NCBI RefSeq assembly: GCF_021130785.1
Contig: NC_060208.1
Span: forward strand, 55,889,001-55,953,000
Direction of reading: 5' to 3'
DNA: 64,000 bases
Source: Homalodisca vitripennis
Lineage: Eukaryota; Arthropoda; Insecta; Hemiptera; Cicadellidae
Below, piece after piece: positions 58,501-64,000 of the stretch. The translations under genes and the position numbers were made by a program. Below the pieces are notes generated by a model. The model was not told where the DNA came from. It was given only the letters and a program-made list of their open reading frames with translations, and did not search any database. Each line of letters opens with the position of its first letter. Positions within the stretch are counted from its first letter, which is position 1.

Positions 58501-58857
58501 TGGATGCCCTCGTATTTATCTATTTCAATATGATGCATCAAAACATAACAAAATTTAGGTTTTACACAATAATTGACAAGTACTTTTTAAATGTTAATAT
58601 TTTTTGTGCATACTAAATTTTATGACTTAGGCTTTTTTACATCCGAAGAAATGGAGAAAGTTTTATTCCAAACCAAAGGCACAAATCTGATACGAAGTAA
58701 ACTCCAATGGTTAAATGATATCAGAGTTATACAATAATTGGATTACCATTGTTGAACTCCTTGTGATTGTCGTACTCAACCTTATAGTCCATCATCATCA
58801 GTTGAGGGCACTTCTCAATAATCTGACGTTCACGAAAGTACGGGAAAAACCATATCA
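48610..58857 (-). CDS. ZCCHC4: ZCCHC4, rRNA N6-adenosine methyltransferase (partial, with amplified zinc-finger exon)
   Basis: ZCCHC4 methylates a single adenosine of 28S rRNA in the nucleolus. Minus-strand exons in order are 58747-58857 (IWFFPYFRERQIIEKCPQ, then MMMDYKVEYDNHKEFNNG), 52149-52315 (GKKGRKLGSPVRMFTNIVAK, YWLCKPCAKWASPENRHC, VKCKACTSK) and the array at 48610-49518, whose units start DGRTYKHCDTCNCCVKPQ. Phases match at every splice. The joined region corresponds to the end of the methyltransferase fold and the DHHC-like zinc-finger block of ZCCHC4, recalled from human as SPVRIFTN and ENQHCELCNSCTSKDGRKW. The N-terminal GRF finger and catalytic core lie beyond the right edge or were missed. 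Introns are 3-6 kb and full of transposons. Confidence 0.86.
49536..50623 (-). mobile_element. TTAA MITE copy 2, reversed, one end missing
   Basis: Same family as 5628-7017, in opposite orientation. The right border is intact (CTGAAAGGG then TTAA at 50624-50627). The left side starts abruptly near 49536 inside the GGCAATAT-rich subterminal region, missing about 40 bp that include the TTAA and terminal repeat. It abuts the truncated zinc-finger unit, so a deletion probably removed both ends together. Two small differences in TA-repeat length separate the copies. Confidence 0.88.
50628..51392. other. ZCCHC4 intron stretch, nothing recognised
   Basis: AT-rich intronic DNA; short frames without motifs. 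Confidence 0.45.
51393..51720 (+). pseudogene. Penelope-like element fragment with GIY-YIG-type endonuclease
   Basis: Reads LLVASVTHRINNKLSQIF, then SGKIYIEQTKNNKTQFKEHL, the KIYIGQT and FKTRFKEH motif block of Penelope-like element endonucleases. VAKHCIESGHRI follows, and after a stop NAWETLHINRNRDK. The Gly of the usual IGQT is Glu here. No reverse transcriptase part is present, so this is a 3' remnant. It is on the opposite strand to the ZCCHC4 exons around it. Confidence 0.75.
52149..52315 (-). CDS. ZCCHC4: ZCCHC4 exon SPVRMFTNI to CKACTSK
   Basis: The acceptor tatggcag and donor AAG|gttagt enclose GC-AAG-AAG onward, completing the Gly codon from the preceding exon. It contains KLGSPVRMFTNIVAKEFVLP and YWLCKPCAKWASPENRHCVK with paired cysteines of the zinc block. 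It ends TSK in phase 0, exactly where human ZCCHC4 continues with DGRKW, matching the array units. Confidence 0.9.
52504..53907. mobile_element. Second TTAA-flanked piggyBac-like element
   Basis: TTAA at 52500-52503 and 53908-53911. Inverted ends are CCCTATAAGTGGC and, reversed on the right, CCCTCTAAGTGGC, with GGCAAGCGCCGTC repeats just inside the right end. The ends differ from the 5628-7017 family. It carries an internal Merlin-like copy (52997-53516), and its right third takes part in a 1.43-kb duplication. No transposase of its own was found. Confidence 0.8.
52997..53516. mobile_element. Merlin-like element, copy B (left end missing)
   Basis: It shares blocks with 19328-20206: AAAACAG-AATTGTCTTATCG, CAAACCCCTCCCCATCC, TCGCCGCCCGTTCAGC, and the right terminus TCGGTATAATCCCAAAGTACC. 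Unlike copy A it holds a short frame at 53216, MDDTMRIWDLPIRFLQDHD, then a stop and LPTSKICVAVGSC, reminiscent of the N-terminus of ISXO2/Merlin transposases (FLQ--GLLP----C). That resemblance is weak. The left terminal repeat is absent. Confidence 0.55.
53522..54930 (+). repeat. Direct duplication of 1.43 kb, copy 1
   Basis: Near-identical to 54956-56364 (offset 1434 bp). Only a handful of single-base differences were noted (for example CCGGTAAC versus CCGGTTAAC, GCAGCGGCG versus GCAGCAGCG). It covers the right third of the TTAA element, its flank and the first 16 or so codons of the cysteine-rich frame. It ends in TATACTATATACTATATATT just before copy 2. Confidence 0.95.
54956..56364 (+). 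repeat. Direct duplication of 1.43 kb, copy 2
   Basis: Second copy, which runs on into unique sequence and so is probably the original right boundary. The left breakpoint shows TTTTACTATTTTCC, with a few bases of microhomology to both parents. Frames such as 55849-56070 (KLRISNPGNLNILFVSAQRT) occur in both copies and match nothing I know. Confidence 0.95.
56312..56566 (+). CDS. Cysteine-rich N-terminal fragment of a repeated arthropod protein family
   Basis: MSSCHKNCVNHPDIFYYICG, then ECTLKENQETIIDFVKRAYN, then DEDKPQAPYFVCKTCTENFC. Three C-x(2-3)-C pairs look like a zinc-binding module. From memory, many insect and other arthropod genomes hold high-copy proteins starting this way and continuing with a W-REP-NH-DDCYFC segment, which is absent here. 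The frame stops early, so it is truncated or an exon. Role unknown, probably transposon-linked. Confidence 0.5.
   Translation: MSSCHKNCVNHPDIFYYICGECTLKENQETIIDFVKRAYNEYVDIKLGDEDKPQAPYFVCKTCTENFCNPVTHYWLSYIQCSWN
56567..57287. other. ZCCHC4 intron stretch, nothing recognised
   Basis: AT-rich. The word CTGATGAGACCATG near 56813 also appears at 43143, hinting at a shared dispersed repeat. Confidence 0.4.
57288..58512 (-). mobile_element. mariner relic of the SETMAR-like group
   Basis: The right end, read reversed, is CGAGGGCATCCAGAAAGTAA next to TA at 58513-58514, a typical mariner terminus. The left end near 57288 is diverged. The minus strand encodes MCAAIDNPATCDVCSAIRFL, then a stop and MSESTVRHWCIYFKNSWTNV, then MTELSEYFSQISLSFLYNIV, TIMATVFWDAENVILVDFLE, FFHDNAYPCTVNRT and HPPYSPDLAPNDYHLFVAMK (third Asp). 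Several stops and shifts show that it is inactive. It lies in the intron between the two ZCCHC4 5' exons in the window. Confidence 0.85.
58747..58857 (-). CDS. ZCCHC4: ZCCHC4 exon FFPYFRERQIIEKCPQLMMMDYKV (5'-most found)
   Basis: The acceptor aattttttacag and donor AATG|gtaatc enclose a 111-bp exon entering in phase 1 and leaving so that G plus GC of the next exon makes Gly. It reads IWFFPYFRERQIIEKCPQLM and MDYKVEYDNHKEFNN, matching the end of the methyltransferase fold (LPYF, MMDYQV-YDNH in vertebrates as I recall). Upstream exons were not found to 64000. Confidence 0.78.
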
Positions 58858-59479
58858 CTGTAAAAAATTATGAATTAAATTTACACACATTAAATTATAC
58901 ATATACTTGTATTTTCTATTTCATAAAACATGATTGAAAGTAAACATATTTTTATTATGAGTTAGTGAATTAGATCTAAAGAAATAATTTAATTGATGTT
59001 ATTTTAAAATACACAAGCTAACTCCTGTTCAACAGAGTTGTCATCACTGTTTTCAAACTAAATGAGAACATGGTTTGAAAACCCACAAATTCAATAAAAT
59101 TTAATGTACCACATATTTTTTGGAGCAAAACAAAACGTTATATATTAGTGTGGATGAAAGTAAAATTCCACTTTGAAACACAAAGATTTAATGGGTATAA
59201 ACGATATTGTAAAACAACAATTGCATTAATTTTTAATATTTATTTTGTAATTCTTCCAAGTATAGTTTCTATAATAAAACAGATGTGCTATACAGGGTGT
59301 GTGATATATCCAAATTTTGTGTGTGATATATCCCATAAGATATATGACTGAATATGAGCATGAAATAAAGTTTGAAGCACTTATAAATTACAGAGAAATG
59401 ATAAACTGTTTAGAGCATAAATACCTGAGTTAATTTTTTTCATTATATAATCAATATGTGAGTCCCATGAAAGTTTTTT
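58858..59479. other. Unassigned stretch, probably ZCCHC4 intron
   Basis: AT-rich; TACAGGGTGTGTGATATATC at 59292 resembles a mobile element end but no partner was found. Confidence 0.4.
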
Positions 59480-61640
59480 ATCCCCATGTAAATCTAAAAA
59501 TTTGTTTTTTTTCTGTTTAATTTAGAAATTCGTTATCAACACAAACGTGAATTTCAGAAATGTTCATACTTGGTTTCGTTCCAAATGAAATGAAGTTGGT
59601 TTTTTACATGTTTAGAATGAGACCATTATCTATGAAAAAATTTTGAATTCTCAACAATTCAATTCTAAGCCAATTCTAATTCTAAGCTGACATGATGAGG
59701 TTTGAGTCATCCGCACAAGGCACAATTCGTTTTTAATTCCACCTAATTGATTGAGACAACCAGGCATATATTGAATGTAACAAATAAACAAAAGAGGCTC
59801 CAAAATTGACCCCTGAGAATCCCATATTAAATTGTTTGTAATTTAGATTTAAATTTTAATATTCTATAATTCTCAGTTCGAAAAATATTTACGTACTGCT
59901 GCCTATGTGATAAGTATGATTCAAACCATTTCAAATAATTATTTTTTATTTCCATATCAAACGGTTTTGATAGATCCATGAATACTCCTGAAACTTTATT
60001 TTTTTTAATCAATGTATTCAATCAGAGATTCAGTAAAGCTTACAAGAGCTGTGATTGCTCATTTATTTTTACGAAAACCATGTTGTTCCTTATCAAAAAG
60101 ATCACTGTTTTCTAAGTGTAAATCTAAGATACATGGCTCTTTAAAATATTTTTGAAATGGTAGTACTGAAACAGGACGATAGTTCTAAATATCACTTTGG
60201 TCCCCCTTTATAAAAACTGGTATAACTTTTGAAACTTTCAGTCTACTGGGGAAAATACCGGAGATGAAAGAAGAATTGATTAAATGTAGCAAGGGTGTAA
60301 TTAATGGCATTTTAGCTCATTTTTGTTGGAATTTTAATTGGAACCTCATCATAATCACTATACTATTTATTTTTTAAAGCCTTAAAAATATCTACTAGTT
60401 CTTTTTTACCTATTGGGGGGCAATCTTGAAATCTGTTTTGAGAATTCTCTTGTTGTTAAATTATTTTTCTGTCTTGTTGGAAATTCCTGCAATATAATTT
60501 CAATTGTGCTTACAAAATGATTATAAAAACTATTGATAACCTCCTGAGGGTGGGAAACTTTGTTATCATCAAATTCTAGGATCAAATTTTTTTCCAGTTT
60601 ACTGTTACTTTCATTTGTTTATTATTTCCCATTAAGTTTTACAAACATTTTCAGATTTTTAATTTTTGCATTACAGTAATCTTTTTTTAGTTTCTACTAA
60701 CTTTGAATTATACATAGAATATTTAACTTTAAATTCATTATTTTAAATTTGAGAATTACTTTGATTAGCAAAACTACTAAAGCTTATAATGTAATTTGTT
60801 TCTTCTTTTAGTTCTTGGGATATCCAGCTTTTTGTATTTATTTTTTTAAACCAAAGTAAATGATAAATTTAAATAAAACTTAAACAAGTTATCAAAACAG
60901 TTATATTTCTCTTCAACCGGAGAGAAAAAAAACTAATTCCCAATCTTCTTTTTGTAATAAAAAATATAAATAGTTTAATATTTTCTTCTAGAGTCATTTT
61001 AATTTTGATTATTTACATTGTTTGATAAGTTACTTATTTCCAAAATCTATCCGTCATGATGTGCTAGAGCAATGGCAATTCCGCAAGCCTTGGTATCTTT
61101 CCTGTCTAAGTTCGTCTAATTATCTAAACATGAATTAGTAGTTGATTTTAATCTAGTTGGAAAGTTAATCAGATAGTCCATTCCACAACGAATAAAAGGG
61201 ATTTCTTAATTCATTACTTTCTGTTGAGGTTTTTAAAATATCACTATTAAAATCTCCCATCATAACTATATTTTTATTTGTCTATCAAAAGTTCCATAAG
61301 AAGGTTCAATCTACTTAAAAATTCTAAACTTTCATATTTTGGGGTTCTGTAAATCCCTACCAATAAACAATCAGCATAATTTAATTTAAATTTGGCTAGG
61401 GAATCCTCAAACAATTTATCCTAACATAGAGTTTTTACTTTTACATTAACCATCTGCTTTATGTTCAAACCCTTTTTTGACAAAATCACAACTCCTCCTC
61501 CAAGTTTGAATTCAAGATTGCTCATATTATGATCTGTTAAAACAATTATATCAGGATTCAGTTCAGCTAAAGTAATTTCTAATGGTTCTATTTGTGATTT
61601 TAAGTAGTGTAGGTTATATCTGACAATGTCATCTGTTTTA
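59480..61640 (-). pseudogene. Non-LTR retrotransposon relic, inverted 5' part
   Basis: On the minus strand from 61640: VRYNLHYLKSQIEPLEITLA, IIVLTDHNMSNLEFKLGGGV (endonuclease start), CLLVGIYRTPKYESLEFLSR. A long decayed linker follows, then GVFMDLSKPFD and KWFESYLSHRQQYVNIFRTE (about 59830-60000), then ADDSNLIMS and IDNGLILNM near 59640-59720. Many stops are present. The element's 5' end abuts, head to head, a short plus-strand 3' tail at 61641-61705. Confidence 0.78.
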
Positions 61641-61705
61641 TAGCTATGCTATATTATAATGAAACGTTTGTGACAATAAAGATTTATTATTATTATTATT
61701 ATAAG
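61641..61705 (+). mobile_element. 3' tail fragment of a non-LTR element, (ATT)n
   Basis: GACAATAAAGATTTATTATTATTATT on the plus strand is a typical Jockey/CR1 3' end with an AATAAA signal and microsatellite tail. It directly follows the inverted relic, so both are likely one insertion. Confidence 0.6.
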
Positions 61706-62439
61706 TTTTGAATATTTTGATGACAAATTTTTGTAGATGTAGAGTGATTATTTATCTGTTTGTGATGTGTGTAGTTGTTTGGGAGTTTAAAAATGAAGCT
61801 TCCAGGTGTATCTTTCGGGAGTAATTTGCTTCTTATGGATCACTGAGGTCTCTTTGAGGTGTGCATGGGTTCGCAAGGTACACAATGACATGAATAATAA
61901 ACGAACAGTTACACAAAAACATACACAACTTTGGTCAGAAAAGTTTTTACAAAACCTTAACTTTTTATAAAAGTATAAAAGTAAAAAATACAATTTTTTG
62001 AGAAGTATCAAAATTAACAAAACAACTCCTATAGATAAATATTTCTTTTATGAATGTTTTCAGAAACTAGTTTTAAATACAAAATAATACTCTAATTTAG
62101 TAGAAAACTGGGTGTAATTTCCTCCAAGAGGTCATTCATTCCATGTCAAATAAACCAATGATCTGAACCTTGACCTCTCATATTTTGATGATTTTTTTGT
62201 ATAGAAGTTGAACCTACTAATTTTACATTTTTCTGCCTTTTGAGTGACAGGCTTTTAAAAATCACCAAAAAGGCAGTTTCAGTCTTGTCTCAGTATTTTC
62301 CATACAATTTAGGTAAAAATCTAGCTAAAGGGCTCAAATTTATGGCATTTTCCAATTTGATTGCTCTTTTATTTGATATATCCCATGAACATGTATTGTA
62401 TATTTTGAATCCTTTTGCATCCTCCCAAAAACTGTTTTT
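61706..62439. other. Unassigned stretch between two retrotransposon relics
   Basis: A plus-strand frame 62240-62653 (MSDRLLKITKKAVSVLSQYF) is open but unrecognised, and its second part overlaps the inverted retrotransposon segment, so it is probably fortuitous. Confidence 0.35.
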
Positions 62440-63022
62440 GAAAAATCCAAAATACGTGCCTTTAAATTATGTTAAAAAATATGTTATTTACTTTATAACT
62501 GACTATATAAGTTACAAGTTTAAAGTTAAAATTAAGCTGATCTATTTGTGTCAAATTAAGAAATTGCTCAAAAGTAGTCTCAGGTTTTACAATGTTATTT
62601 CTGATGGAACTGACATATTCAATAAAAAAGTCATTAAGAACACTGGAGTGTAAAGCAATACAGCTATGGTTGGGCTTAGATTGTATGTTAGGCCTAATTA
62701 GGTTCCAAGCTGTCATGCATTTATTGTTAGATTTTTCAATTAGGTTAGCATTGTGATTAAGCTTAGCTTCTTTTATTGTTTTCTTGTATTTATGTACTAA
62801 ATCCTTATAGGCTAGTTTGTTGAGGTTGTTCTGATTTATTTTAAAATTATCATATGCAAGTTTAACTTGACCCTTGAGCCTGACAAGATCTGATGTATAC
62901 CATGATTGATTTGACTTATTAACATATTTGGGTTTAGTTTCATACTTACAGAGAGGGAAACATTGTTCAAAAGCGGTCTGTATACTTTCAAAAAACAGTG
63001 TAAAAGGATTATTAACTGCATT
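62440..63022 (-). pseudogene. Inverted 5' part of a non-LTR element (endonuclease-RT linker)
   Basis: Reading from 63022 on the minus strand: AVNNPFTLFFESIQTAFEQC, NQSWYTSDLVRLKGQVKLAY, YKDLVHKYKKTIKEAKLNHN and VLNDFFIEYVSSIRNNIV. This is the linker between endonuclease and reverse transcriptase in Jockey/CR1-like ORF2 proteins. The frame is largely open. It adjoins the plus-strand 3' part of the same kind of element. Confidence 0.78.
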
Positions 63023-63024
63023 AA

Positions 63025-63960
63025 ACGAGGAGAAAACCCAAACTATTATTTTTATTTGAGATCAGTACCTCCAATAAATAATTTTAACACTAGCAAAGAG
63101 GTTAAGTTCCTTGGAGTTTGGATTGACCAAAGTTTGAGCTGGAAAAAACAAATAGAGCATTTTTGTACTAGGCTAAGCAGATTAACATTTCTTTTTTGTA
63201 GGCTAAGTGACATTTTACCTGATGACTATGTTAAGACAGTGTACTTCTCACTCTTTCAATCTGTTCTCAGCTATGGAATTGTTTTCTGGGGGAGTAGCCC
63301 ACACCTAAATAATGTTCTAGTCATACAAAAAAAGGTTTTAAGAGTTATAGCTAAAGTTAACCATAGAGAACACTGCAGGCCTATTTTTATTAAGTTTAAG
63401 ATTTTAACTGTTGTTAATTTATACATATTTAATATCCTGTTAACTAGTTTTAAGAACCCCTGCTTACATGAAAAAAGGGCTGAGGTACACAACTTCAACA
63501 CCCGAAATAAAAACAATTTTGATGTACCTTTTGTTAGACTTGGAAAAAATCAATCTAGTCATAGGATAGTGGGTACAAAAATGTTAAATAAGCTGCCTAA
63601 AGAAGTGCTTAATCTTACTTTTAAACAATTTAAAATAAAACTCCAAAATTGGCTAATAAGTAATCCTTTTTATCATGTAAAAGAATTTTTTGACTTTCTT
63701 GTTGCTGAAATCTGTAAGTAATTAACCTAAGGTTTTCACTTCTCTCACTGCCTGTACATTGTTATTTAGTTCTAATTTACCAAATAATTAAGGTTGTTTT
63801 CTTAAATTTCAACCACAAAACTTTCATATTTGTGTACTTCCAATCTCAATTTTATAGTTCCTTTGACAATTGTGAACAACATGCTTCCTGTTTTTTGACT
63901 ATACCTCATGCATGTAAATCTATGCCTTATGGGTAGTAAAGGCTGATTCTTGATTCTTGA
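63025..63960 (+). pseudogene. Non-LTR element 3' part (RT thumb and tail)
   Basis: NTSKEVKFLGVWIDQSLSWK, LSDILPDDYVKTVYFSLFQS, VLSYGIVFWGSSPHLNNV and FNTRNKNNFDVPFVRLGKNQ form the C-terminal domain typical of Jockey/CR1-like reverse transcriptases, ending at 63721. The 3' UTR ends with TGATTCTTGATTCTTGATA, a tail type common in such elements. The apparent Met at 62963 lies in the inverted segment and is not native. The frame is intact over about 230 codons. Confidence 0.85.
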
Positions 63961-64000
63961 TACAGTATATGAAATTTCAGAATGGAAAGTAGATGGGTTC
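63961..64000. other. Flank to window edge
   Basis: Too short to interpret. Confidence 0.3.

Noticed and set aside
62240..62653. A 137-codon plus-strand frame
   Set aside because: Its second half is antisense to the retrotransposon linker and the first half has no recognised motif; composition is that of AT-rich non-coding DNA.

Overview
This window is a piece of an animal nuclear genome. Gene products, transposon types and AT-rich intronic DNA point to an insect, quite possibly a hemipteran; the exact taxon cannot be fixed from sequence alone. No bacterial, organellar or CRISPR signals were seen. Two conserved single-copy host genes are present, both on the minus strand and both incomplete. 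From about 0.27 to 17.9 kb lie six phase-consistent exons of SRP68, the 68-kDa signal recognition particle subunit. Between about 48.6 and 58.9 kb lie exons of ZCCHC4, the 28S rRNA m6A methyltransferase. Most of the remaining DNA that can be named is transposon-derived, and much of it is nested.

Layout. 0.3-17.9 kb: SRP68 exons. One 10.8-kb intron holds a mariner relic, a decayed piggyBac element split by a TTAA-flanked MITE, and a 2.2-kb element with its own nested MITE. One SRP68 exon is followed by extra tandem copies. 18.2-21.0 kb: a 5'-truncated non-LTR element with a 15-bp target duplication, a Merlin-like element and a 5S-rRNA-derived SINE. 24.1-38.8 kb: a nested block. A plus-strand hAT transposase relic is interrupted by a THAP-domain (P-like) element. 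The same hAT relic is then split by about 11 kb that holds a second, minus-strand hAT (itself carrying a fairly intact non-LTR retrotransposon in frame) and a PIF/Harbinger element carrying a full-length mariner with an uninterrupted DD34D transposase. 39.8-46.8 kb: a TG/TA microsatellite, two foldback MITEs, a reverse transcriptase relic and a complete but frameshifted Tc1/mariner element. 48.6-58.9 kb: ZCCHC4. Its DHHC-like zinc-finger exon is amplified into six complete in-frame 141-bp units plus one partial unit. Its introns hold a MITE, a Penelope-like fragment, a TTAA element, a near-identical 1.43-kb direct duplication and another mariner relic. 59.4-64 kb: two non-LTR relics, each with an inverted 5' part as expected from twin priming.

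Most notable. (1) In the PIF/Harbinger element the transposase and the MADF-type accessory protein lie on opposite strands, and the second exon of each sits inside the intron of the other. (2) The ZCCHC4 zinc-finger exon array keeps a splice acceptor in front of every complete unit but a donor only at the last. (3) A THAP and coiled-coil element has no visible catalytic domain. Identities rest on protein motifs read by eye and on recalled family sequences; no database search was possible.
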